From Deltaproteobacteria bacterium (GTDB lineage Bacteria > Bdellovibrionota_F > JAHFAK01), in assembly GCA_023250585.1 (NCBI GenBank), contig JAHFAK010000050.1:1-15460 (forward strand): a stretch of 15,460 nt of DNA, in the 5' to 3' direction. This document shows, one piece after another, positions 7,107-12,997 of this stretch. The position numbers and the translations under genes are program-made. The stretch's first letter is position 1. The number at the start of each line of letters is the position of its first letter. The notes beneath the pieces were generated by a model. It did no database searches, was not told the origin of the DNA, and worked only from the letters and a program-made list of their open reading frames with translations.

Positions 7107-7849
7107 AACGATATGTACCTAAACTCATAAATTCTCCATTGACTATTACACTGACTATTCTTATCGCTCTTTTTGTCAGCATATGGTATGTGGATCCACA
7201 GAGTAATTCCCTGAGCGAGTCAAAGAGTTTTGAATTACTGACGGATATATTTCAGGAACTTTCTTTATCAAAATCTACTGAAAGCCATTTCGCTCAATTT
7301 TATCAAAATAAAACCACGAATCCATTTTTCTTCCCAAAAATAATAAAATCAAAACAGTCAATCGAAAATTTGGAACGCAAAATTCATACTATTATAAGCG
7401 GCTATAAAACGAGATTAACGACATTCGAAGAAAAATACGTCGTGAATGTGATTGTTACCGAAAGCATGAAATATGGTTTTGATCCGCTTTTTGTTCTCGC
7501 TCTTATGCGAGTGGAAAGCTCATTTGATCATAGAGCAGTTTCAAATAAAAATGCATTAGGGCTTATGCAAATTATGCCTTTTGTAGGAGAAGCGCTTGCA
7601 ACTGAACTCAATATTCCCTGGGAAGGAGAAGCAACTCTTTTCAATCCCGTTACTAATATAAAAATTGGAACCTATTTTTTATACAAGTTAACAAAACGGT
7701 TTAAGTATAACCAAAAAATGGTTCTGGCTGCTTACAATTTTGGCCCAACTGCGCTCAATAATCAGATCAAGGCAGGAAAAGATTTATATATTGAATATCC
7801 GCTTCTCGTTCTCGATAAATACAAAAAATATGCTTCAATGAAGATCTAA
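7103..7849 (+). CDS. Membrane-anchored SLT-type lytic transglycosylase
   Basis: A 248-residue protein with one N-terminal membrane segment (about 13-30, no clear cleavage site) and a C-terminal GH23 transglycosylase domain (about 112-245). ALMRVESSFD carries the catalytic Glu138, followed by NALGLMQIMP (150-159), NPVTNIKIGTYFL and AAYNFGP (209-215), the typical order of Slt70/MltC/EmtA-like domains. It should face the periplasm from the inner membrane and cut peptidoglycan strands. Small enzymes of this type are often dedicated to making room for secretion machinery, and a T2SS lies nearby in this window; a link is inference. Translation is coupled to dut (ATGA), and its TAA is directly followed by the ATG of the next small frame (TAAATG). 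Confidence 0.9.
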   Translation: MKRYVPKLINSPLTITLTILIALFVSIWYVDPQSNSLSESKSFELLTDIFQELSLSKSTESHFAQFYQNKTTNPFFFPKIIKSKQSIENLERKIHTIISGYKTRLTTFEEKYVVNVIVTESMKYGFDPLFVLALMRVESSFDHRAVSNKNALGLMQIMPFVGEALATELNIPWEGEATLFNPVTNIKIGTYFLYKLTKRFKYNQKMVLAAYNFGPTALNNQIKAGKDLYIEYPLLVLDKYKKYASMKI

Positions 7850-8130
7850 ATGCCTATACCCGAACGGTCGGGAAGTAGCGTCACACCTTATTTTTTTCTA
7901 AGAGAGATGGAAATTGGGAAGAATTTGATGCTACCCCTGCAATCGGGAGTGATGAACTTAATGAAATTCTTCCAGATGAAATGCTTTTACGACAGATCGA
8001 AGATCCAAGTTCGAATAATTCACAGCGAAAAGTAATTGAGCGTATTCCACTCGAGCATCTTCTTTATTCTCAAAAGAGACTTACCATGCAAGCTTCGACT
8101 GTGGATAGATTATTCGGTATTTATCACTAA
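7850..8130 (+). CDS. Small hypothetical protein read through a -1 frameshift at a T7 run
   Basis: The ATG at 7850 abuts the stop of the SLT gene. The zero frame reads 16 codons, MPIPERSGSSVTPYFF, up to seven Ts at 7891-7897. Continuing in that frame gives Met/Lys-rich sequence that looks like an out-of-frame reading. Shifting back one base at the run (7850-7897 joined to 7897-8130) gives 93 residues ending at TAA 8128-8130. The continuation SKRDGNWEEFDATPAIG then DELNEILPDEMLLRQIEDP has the acidic, balanced composition of a genuine protein. T TTT TTT in the zero frame is an ideal slippery heptamer. Three explanations fit: programmed -1 shift or RNA polymerase slippage, a decayed gene, or one T lost in sequencing. 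I recognise no domain. Translational coupling suggests it belongs to the dut-slt operon. Confidence 0.5.
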
Positions 8131-8179
8131 AGAAAAATATCGCATTATCCTCCACACATTTTCCTTACTTTCTTTCATG

Positions 8180-8207
8180 GAGCCCCACGGCATATGCCGT
8201 GGGGCTC
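8180..8207. repeat. 28-bp perfect GC-rich palindrome
   Basis: GAGCCCCACGGCAT (8180-8193) is followed at once by its exact reverse complement (8194-8207), a 14-bp-arm palindrome that would form a long hairpin with a CATATG tip. It lies 49 bases after the frameshifted gene and about 68 before the HEPN gene. No T tract follows, so it is not a classic terminator. It shares the CCACGG/CCGTGG core with the repeat at 2211-2233, but with the arms in the opposite order. It may be a REP-type element or a transcript-end stabiliser. Confidence 0.7.
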
Positions 8208-8243
8208 TGCGAAGGCGGATAGAAGTGCAAGGCTTAAAATCTG

Positions 8244-8272
8244 TTGAATATAAGTCTTTATAAGGGTATAAT
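8244..8272 (+). promoter_or_regulatory. Promoter overlapping the start of the HEPN gene
   Basis: TTGAAT (8244-8249) and TATAAT (8267-8272) are exactly 17 bases apart. The -10 box ends 2 bases before the ATG at 8275, so transcription from here would start at or inside the first codons. A leaderless message beginning near the second ATG (8284) would then be made. The AAGGG at 8262-8266 could instead serve as ribosome binding site for the 8275 start on a longer transcript. Confidence 0.5.
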
Positions 8273-8274
8273 AA

Positions 8275-8676
8275 ATGTATATCATGCTCAAGGAAACAAA
8301 CAATTGGCTTAAGATGGTAGATTATGATCTAAAGACCGCTGAGCACATGTTTGAAACAAAACGATATATTTATGTAATATTCTTATGTCATTTAGCTATT
8401 GAAAAAACTCTCAAAGCTCTTGTATCCGAAGAAACTAAGAAATTTCCTCCAAAAACTCATAATCTCATGTATCTAACTAATGTCGTCAAAATTACCTTCG
8501 AAAAAAACTTTTTAGATTTTATTGGAATCATGAATAATGTAAGCATTGTAACACGGTACCCTGAAGATATATCTAAACTTGTTAAATATTATCCCAAAAA
8601 TACAGCCAAAGAATATTTAAATAAAACAAAGGAAATAATATCATGGATAAAAAAAGACAAAAGATTAGAAAAGTAG
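8275..8676 (+). CDS. HEPN-domain protein (putative toxin of a HEPN-MNT pair)
   Basis: A 133-residue all-helical HEPN protein. The signature region is DYDLKTAEHMFETKRYIYVIFLCHLAIEK (17-44, read in parts), then ALVSEE, PPKTHNL (58-64) and TRYPED (93-98), as in HEPN proteins paired with minimal nucleotidyltransferases. In such pairs the HEPN protein is often a toxic ribonuclease that the partner neutralises, in studied cases by adenylylating a Tyr. The usual catalytic RX4-6H motif is not visible; the nearest match is Arg30 with His39, eight residues between. The RX4HXY motif of HepT is also absent, so nuclease activity is doubtful. The start is ATG 8275, or ATG 8284 if the overlapping promoter is used. 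Its last 34 bases overlap the MNT gene. Confidence 0.82.
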   Translation: MYIMLKETNNWLKMVDYDLKTAEHMFETKRYIYVIFLCHLAIEKTLKALVSEETKKFPPKTHNLMYLTNVVKITFEKNFLDFIGIMNNVSIVTRYPEDISKLVKYYPKNTAKEYLNKTKEIISWIKKDKRLEK

Positions 8677-8966
8677 TTTCGCATTATAAACGCATGCTTG
8701 AAGAATTGGGAATCCATGTCGAGCAAACAATTCTTTTTGGCTCATATGCAAAGAAACGTGAATCGAAAGAGAGTGATATAGACCTCATTATCATTTCAGA
8801 AGATTTTGCAAAAATGAATTTGAGAAAGCGGCTAGAAATGTTGGGTATTGCTGCTGCACGTATTATGAAGCCTATCGAAGCGAAAGGATATACACTCAAA
8901 GAAGTCAAACAAGCTTCAAAGTCGAGTCTCTTGAAAGAAATTATCCAAGAGGGAATTTATCTATAA
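8643..8966 (+). CDS. MNT-family minimal nucleotidyltransferase (putative antitoxin)
   Basis: A 107-residue minimal nucleotidyltransferase of the Pol-beta superfamily. LFGSYAKKRESKESDIDLIII (31-51, read in parts) shows the GS motif at 33-34 and the two metal-binding Asp residues, 45 and 47, of the DxD strand. A third acidic residue may be Glu in KPIEAKGY (about 77-84). These proteins transfer NMP or act structurally. Next to HEPN genes they work as antitoxins, as in the MntA of HepT-MntA (type VII). AAAGGA lies 9 bases before the ATG, which is inside the HEPN frame (34-base overlap), so the pair is co-translated. Unusually, the HEPN gene comes first here. Confidence 0.85.
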   Translation: MDKKRQKIRKVVSHYKRMLEELGIHVEQTILFGSYAKKRESKESDIDLIIISEDFAKMNLRKRLEMLGIAAARIMKPIEAKGYTLKEVKQASKSSLLKEIIQEGIYL

Positions 8967-8986
8967 AGATTCTATTTTTTCATTGA
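8953..8986 (+). terminator. Possible weak terminator after the HEPN-MNT pair
   Basis: GAAT and ATTC with an inner TTAT/ATAA pairing form an imperfect AT-rich stem around the MNT stop codon. TATTTTTTC follows (about 8978-8986). The stem is weak and bulged, so this is only a possible intrinsic terminator. Confidence 0.25.
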
Positions 8987-9016
8987 AAACATTTTTTCTC
9001 TCAGGTTAATATGCAC

Positions 9017-9040
9017 GCAATGACGAACTCTTATCATTGC
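9017..9040. repeat. Inverted repeat in the convergent spacer
   Basis: GCAATGA (9017-9023) and TCATTGC (9034-9040) form a perfect 7-bp inverted repeat with a 10-base loop, in the 142-base gap between the converging MNT and PIN genes. No T tract follows on either strand. It may be a transcript-end hairpin for either operon; nothing else is seen in this gap. Confidence 0.35.
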
Positions 9041-9108
9041 ATGAAACATTTAAGGAATAGCATCAATTCACCTGCTGATTAATAGTATGTTTATTCTCGA
9101 ATCCTGTT

Positions 9109-9513
9109 TCAAGAGCGTACGATTTGAGCTAGTATTTGAGGAATTTTTGAATAATGATTATCAAGCGTTATTACTTTCAACCCATATTGCATTGCTGATG
9201 ATGCTATCCAAATATCATTTGTTGGAATTGGTGTTCCTTTTGAATAAAGATATTTTAAAATAACAGCATATCGTTCTGATGTCTCAAAATCAATATCGAG
9301 AATATGTACTCTTTCAGATGAAAGAAAATCGTCTAAAATTTCTCTATTTCTTTTTTCTTTTGTACCGAGAGAAAAACCAGAAAGAAGCTCAGCAAGTACA
9401 ACTGGATTTAATACAATTTCATCAGCATTTTGTATTATCTCTTTAATGTCGCTATTTCCTGAAAGAAATGCGCTATATGCAGAGGTATCAACGAGTATTT
9501 TTACTTGTTCCAC
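9109..9513 (-). CDS. vapC: VapC-type PIN-domain ribonuclease toxin
   Basis: A 134-residue PIN-domain protein. The four acidic metal ligands are visible: Asp9 in ILVDTSAYSAF, Glu42 in VVLAELLSG, Asp100 in IPTNDIWIASSA and Asp118 in TLDNHYSKIP. This is the VapC layout of magnesium-dependent endoribonucleases that cut tRNA or rRNA and arrest growth. It starts at GTG 9513, inside the antitoxin gene (13-base overlap), with an AGGA ribosome binding site a few bases upstream, so it is translated with the antitoxin. The active site looks intact. Its terminus faces the HEPN-MNT pair in convergent orientation. Confidence 0.9.
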   Translation of the reverse strand: MEQVKILVDTSAYSAFLSGNSDIKEIIQNADEIVLNPVVLAELLSGFSLGTKEKRNREILDDFLSSERVHILDIDFETSERYAVILKYLYSKGTPIPTNDIWIASSAMQYGLKVITLDNHYSKIPQILAQIVRS

Positions 9514-9764
9514 ACTTCCTCATCAATAGTTCTTATTTTTTTAAGAGTAGTATCAAACTTCTTTGCCTCTCCTTTTTTCCAAATTCCCGATAAATGATCT
9601 AAGTCGCTATATAATGACTTTTTTTCTTTGTGTGCACTTAATCCAAAAGCTTTTTTAAGGAGGAGAATAAAAGCTTTATTAAAACTTAATCCATTCTTTT
9701 TAGCTTCTTTTTTTATTTTTTCTTCTATTTCAAGAGGAAGATTTCTTATCGTTAATTGATTCAT
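9501..9764 (-). CDS. vapB: Ribbon-helix-helix antitoxin of the VapBC pair
   Basis: An 87-residue protein. The N-terminal part (MNQLTIRNLPLEIEEKIKKE, then KNGLSFNKAFILLLKKAFG, to about 40) matches an Arc/FitA-like ribbon-helix-helix DNA-binding domain: a short DNA-contacting strand (LTIRNLP) and two helices. The charged C-terminal part (about 45-87) should wrap the PIN toxin and block its active site. GGAGAA lies 5 bases before the ATG. The gene precedes and overlaps vapC, the usual order, in which the antitoxin represses the operon through upstream palindromes; such palindromes are present at 9779-9809. Confidence 0.82.
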   Translation of the reverse strand: MNQLTIRNLPLEIEEKIKKEAKKNGLSFNKAFILLLKKAFGLSAHKEKKSLYSDLDHLSGIWKKGEAKKFDTTLKKIRTIDEEVWNK

Positions 9765-9778
9765 ATAAATTCTCCATA

Positions 9779-9809
9779 ATAATGATTCATTGATACATCA
9801 TTATGAATC
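9779..9809. promoter_or_regulatory. Interleaved palindromic operators of the vapBC operon
   Basis: Two perfect inverted repeats are interleaved: ATAATGAT (9779-9786) with ATCATTAT (9797-9804), and GATTCAT (9784-9790) with ATGAATC (9803-9809). They cover the expected transcription start of vapBC, between the promoter and the vapB ribosome binding site. Ribbon-helix-helix antitoxins bind such ATGAT-like half-sites. The function is inferred from position. Confidence 0.5.
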
Positions 9810-9810
9810 T

Positions 9811-9840
9811 ATTATTGCATCATTTTATGCAAAAAGTCAA
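9811..9840 (-). promoter_or_regulatory. Leftward promoter of vapBC
   Basis: On the minus strand, TTGACT (9835-9840) is followed after 18 bases by AATAAT (9811-9816), preceded by the TG of an extended -10. Transcription would start within the palindromes at 9779-9809, about 40 bases before the vapB ATG. Confidence 0.5.
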
Positions 9841-9842
9841 CG

Positions 9843-9922
9843 AAAAAAATAAAAAAAGATGGCAAGGAGGAAGCGACGCAAGCGTATATGAATAATCCGC
9901 TGAGGAGCTTCCGACGAAGCCA
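9843..9922 (-). terminator. GC-rich imperfect hairpin with T tract after gspN
   Basis: Read leftward, an outer stem (TGGC 9919-9922 with GCCA 9860-9863), a middle stem (GGAAGC 9907-9912 with GCTTCC 9869-9874) and an inner AGCG/CGCT pairing form one long imperfect hairpin. It is followed by a T-rich run (9843-9859 on the minus strand), 31 bases after the gspN stop. This fits a terminator for the secretion operon. The composition is GC-richer than its surroundings, so it may also be a dispersed intergenic repeat. Confidence 0.4.
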
Positions 9923-9952
9923 ACGAAGTTAGCGTTTGAATGCAGCTTAGTA

Positions 9953-10846
9953 TTATTTTGTTGCTGTGGGGCTTAAGAGTGAGCCGGACAATTTAAGACT
10001 ATAGAGATTGGTAGACGTGTTATAACTACAAAATTGATCAACAATAACTCCAAATCTGTTTTTCAATTCATCATCGAGGCTAAATTCAAGCTTAAGGTTT
10101 AATCGCGCATCGGCTAAATTGTTCGCAAGTTTAATAATGCCATCGCGAATATAGATTTTTGCACTTTTTCCTTCGAGCTCTATTTTTTTTATGTCCATAT
10201 TTTCGTCTTTAAGTGAAGCACTGGTAATAAAGCTTGAAAATGATAACTCAGGAAATGCAAATGGACCTAAGGGAGTACTAAGACTCAATTTTTCAATATT
10301 AAATTTCTTTGCATCAAAGCTTAATGAGCCATTTGATTTTGTAAAATCAGCGATGGAAAAATCTCCATTAATTGATCCATTGATTTTTGCATCAATAACA
10401 TAATTTTTGGTCACAAGGAATGAGAATAATTTTGGGTTAATATTTTTGAAATTAATATCCACTATACAATGAGAGCCTCCACTACTAAATGACCCACTGG
10501 TTATCCCGCCCAAAGCATATATACCAAAATAACCACTATAAGAACCCATAATGAGAGAAAAAGGATTTATGAATACACTGATTTTTTCTGCTTTAAAGAT
10601 CGGTTCATTATTGGCAGCAGTGTCCAAAATAGCCAAATCATCGAGTTCTATACCTGTTATATAGTGTGTATCAATGCTCTTAAACGTTATAGGTCTATGC
10701 AACGCTGCACTCATTTTTGATTCAATTAAGGGTCTGAGCTGATTAAAAGGAAACGTAAGATACAAAGAAATAACAAACACACAAATAAAATACAGGATGT
10801 ACAGTATTATTTTCTTTGATTTCAGAAAGGATAACAGTTTAGCCAT
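9953..10846 (-). CDS. gspN: Type II secretion system protein GspN
   Basis: A 297-residue inner-membrane protein. One N-terminal membrane segment (about 13-32) is followed by a periplasmic region built of repeating amphipathic strands with many Gly, Ser, Leu and Phe residues: LRPLIESKMSAALHRPITFK near 37-56, then FINPFSLIMGSYSG, GSINGDFSIADF and KLSGSLLSP. This AsmA-like, beta-rich layout and the place at the end of a gsp operon fit the GspN family of deltaproteobacterial-type systems, whose exact role is not settled. The family is weakly conserved, so the call leans on context. It begins 6 bases after the gspM stop, with no strong ribosome binding site (probably translationally coupled), and is the last gene before the hairpin at 9843-9922. 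Confidence 0.75.
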   Translation of the reverse strand: MAKLLSFLKSKKIILYILYFICVFVISLYLTFPFNQLRPLIESKMSAALHRPITFKSIDTHYITGIELDDLAILDTAANNEPIFKAEKISVFINPFSLIMGSYSGYFGIYALGGITSGSFSSGGSHCIVDINFKNINPKLFSFLVTKNYVIDAKINGSINGDFSIADFTKSNGSLSFDAKKFNIEKLSLSTPLGPFAFPELSFSSFITSASLKDENMDIKKIELEGKSAKIYIRDGIIKLANNLADARLNLKLEFSLDDELKNRFGVIVDQFCSYNTSTNLYSLKLSGSLLSPTATK

Positions 10847-10852
10847 AGAAGT

Positions 10853-11404
10853 TTAGCTTGTCTTTCTTTCAAATGAACTTACTGCAAAACTAACATTTAA
10901 ATAGGCTGGATTTGCATAATCTGGTTTTATACTTACGGTTGTAATTTTGAGCGGTTTTTTATAGCTTTCAATTTTATAGAAAAAATCAACCAGATCTTTG
11001 AGCGTTACCTTTTGAATATTAACTTCTACCTTTTTTTCTTGAAACAAATCATTAGGCGAGGCGCTTTGAGGATTTAAGGATCCAATAGAAACGCCTGATT
11101 CCGAGCTTGCCTTCTCTAAAAAGGTTGTTAAAGATTCGCCTTGGACAGAAATCAGATTTAACAGTTCATCGCTTTTCTTTTTATTTTTAAGATATTCCAA
11201 ACGAAGAGCGGTCATTTCTTTGAGTATTTTTTCTCGTGAAGCTATCTCTTTCTCAAGGCTTGCCATACTCGAATAGAAAGAAGCTATGATGATAATAATA
11301 ACGAGAAATGCCAATGCTCCTAAAAGTAAAAATGCCATGCGCCTTTGCTTGGCATCAAGAGCATCAACGTATGTTTTAACTTTTTCATATAATGCTATCT
11401 GCAT
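10853..11404 (-). CDS. gspM: Type II secretion system protein GspM
   Basis: A 183-residue bitopic inner-membrane protein. A short cytoplasmic N-terminus (to about 22) is followed by a strongly hydrophobic segment (AFLLLGALAFLVIIIIIASF, 24-43), a charged coiled-coil stretch (LEKEIASREKILKEM, then RLEYLKNKKKSDELL) and a C-terminal ferredoxin-like fold (VEVNIQKVTLKDLVDFFYKI onwards). This is the GspM/PilO architecture. GspM binds GspL in the assembly platform that feeds pseudopilins into the pseudopilus. GGAG lies 6 bases before the ATG, which begins 2 bases after the gspL stop. Confidence 0.85.
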   Translation of the reverse strand: MQIALYEKVKTYVDALDAKQRRMAFLLLGALAFLVIIIIIASFYSSMASLEKEIASREKILKEMTALRLEYLKNKKKSDELLNLISVQGESLTTFLEKASSESGVSIGSLNPQSASPNDLFQEKKVEVNIQKVTLKDLVDFFYKIESYKKPLKITTVSIKPDYANPAYLNVSFAVSSFERKTS

Positions 11405-11406
11405 CG

Positions 11407-12996
11407 TTACTCCACCTCTATGGTAAATGAGATAGTAAATTTCATTCCTAATCCACCAATACCAGTTGATACTGAACCTTTTTCAACATCACGAAAATGA
11501 GGATAACTACTTAAAGACATCATAATTCGATCGACTGATTCTATGGACTCAGTAGTGCCACTCATCTTAACTTTGCCATTATTAATATCCAACTTTGTAA
11601 TATCGACGACAATATCGGGAGAAATATGATTAGAAATTTCTTTAATAATATCCAGCATAGATATGGCATTTACATCGAGAGAATCAACGATTTTTTTTGC
11701 ATCACTAATCTGGCCCTGCAAAATTTTAGTAACTTTTTTTGGAACGACTTTGCCTTTATAATTTGGTATTGTTTGGTTAAAAAGCGTGATAATCTCGTTA
11801 TCGAGATGAGTGAGTCGTTTGTCTTGAATCGTACAATGAGTTATACTATTCGCAACGATCAAGATTACAATCGCTATGCCCACTCCTATATATCGCCGAG
11901 AAATATTTTTTAAAACATCGTAATTTTTCTTAAATGAGAAATCCTTTTTTCTAAAGTTAATAGTGGAATGCTTCATTTTAGTAAGACTGGCAAGTCCAAG
12001 CGAAAAGCTCTGTCCTAAAATAGGAGCCTTACCTTTCACATCGACTAATTTATTATAATCGCCATCTAAATACTTAAGAGGATAGCATTGAATCCCGAGG
12101 ATCAACGACAAATACTGAGGGAAATTATTTAATTTATAGCTTCCACCGCACAGATACATATGCGAAATTTTTTTCCGGGCATTTACTTCATATGATCGTA
12201 TTGTTTGGATGATATCGCCGGATAACATTTCTACAATAGGCTGGACAATTTCTGAAACAGTGTCACCAGGCTTTGTTTCTTCTTCTAAACGTACTTGCGC
12301 TTTTTGATGTTTTAATTCTTCTGCTTGTTCATAGGTGATAGAAAGCTTTTTCTGCAACGCTTTAGTAATAGTATGCCCACCAATGAGTAATGATCGTGCA
12401 AGCATCGACTTACCATGCGAAGCAATAATAATATTAGTTTTTCGGTGACCAAGATCTATAAGCCCAATGGTTTCTTTGTCTGTATATTCTTTATCGAGAG
12501 AAAGTAAATTGGTAAGCGCGGTAAAGTCTGATTCTACAATTTTTGGTTCTACACCAATCTGATGTAAGTGAGTGAGATAATCATTGAGATAATCCTTTTT
12601 TACAATTGAAACAAAAATTTTTGACAGCTCTTTATCACGTTCGATGATTTGATAATCATACGAAATATCAGCGAGAGCAAATGGAATAAAATTTTCAATT
12701 TCGAAGGGAAGAATTTGCTCTATCTTCTTTTTATCAGTAAATGGTAAAGAAAGAAGTTTCCCGGATATCTTATCTCCCGGAAGTGCCACGACAATTTGAT
12801 CAAAAGAAACTCCTGATTTTTGAAGTAATGTTTTGACCGTCAGAAAAATATGCTTCTCTTTATTAACTTCATCATCGGCTATTTTTGGATACTTCAATTC
12901 ATAGAAGCCCTGTAATTCAAAATGTTTAAAATACACGTGGAGTAGTGATGCCTTAACTGAATATGAACCAATATCGAGACCTAAAATCCTTTGCAT
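11407..12996 (-). CDS. gspL: Type II secretion system protein GspL, PilM-like
   Basis: A 529-residue protein joining a cytoplasmic actin-like domain to a periplasmic domain. Residues 1-340 look like PilM: phosphate-1 motif LGLDIGSYSVKAS near 5-17, phosphate-2 motif GLIDLGHRKTNI near 178-189 and adenosine motif LCGGSYKL near 282-289. One membrane segment follows (YIGVGIAIVILIVANSI, about 369-385), then a coiled linker and a ferredoxin-like C-terminus (about 440-529), as in PilN or GspL. GspL recruits the GspE ATPase to the membrane and pairs with GspM. The ATP-binding motifs look intact, unlike in proteobacterial GspL. I chose the ATG at 12996, one base after the gspK stop; a TTG at 13005 overlaps gspK and is too near the GGAGAA. 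Confidence 0.88.
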   Translation of the reverse strand: MQRILGLDIGSYSVKASLLHVYFKHFELQGFYELKYPKIADDEVNKEKHIFLTVKTLLQKSGVSFDQIVVALPGDKISGKLLSLPFTDKKKIEQILPFEIENFIPFALADISYDYQIIERDKELSKIFVSIVKKDYLNDYLTHLHQIGVEPKIVESDFTALTNLLSLDKEYTDKETIGLIDLGHRKTNIIIASHGKSMLARSLLIGGHTITKALQKKLSITYEQAEELKHQKAQVRLEEETKPGDTVSEIVQPIVEMLSGDIIQTIRSYEVNARKKISHMYLCGGSYKLNNFPQYLSLILGIQCYPLKYLDGDYNKLVDVKGKAPILGQSFSLGLASLTKMKHSTINFRKKDFSFKKNYDVLKNISRRYIGVGIAIVILIVANSITHCTIQDKRLTHLDNEIITLFNQTIPNYKGKVVPKKVTKILQGQISDAKKIVDSLDVNAISMLDIIKEISNHISPDIVVDITKLDINNGKVKMSGTTESIESVDRIMMSLSSYPHFRDVEKGSVSTGIGGLGMKFTISFTIEVE

Positions 12997-12997
12997 A

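Noticed and set aside
7907-8035. Zero-frame continuation of the small frame that starts at 7850
   Set aside because: After the T run this reading becomes Met- and Lys-rich and poorly balanced, while the -1 frame is acidic and protein-like up to a natural stop. The zero-frame part looks like an out-of-frame shadow.
8036-8263. Frame of 75 codons covering 8036-8263
   Set aside because: It overlaps the -1 frame of the small gene, then runs through the 28-bp palindrome, and has no ribosome binding site or recognisable motif.
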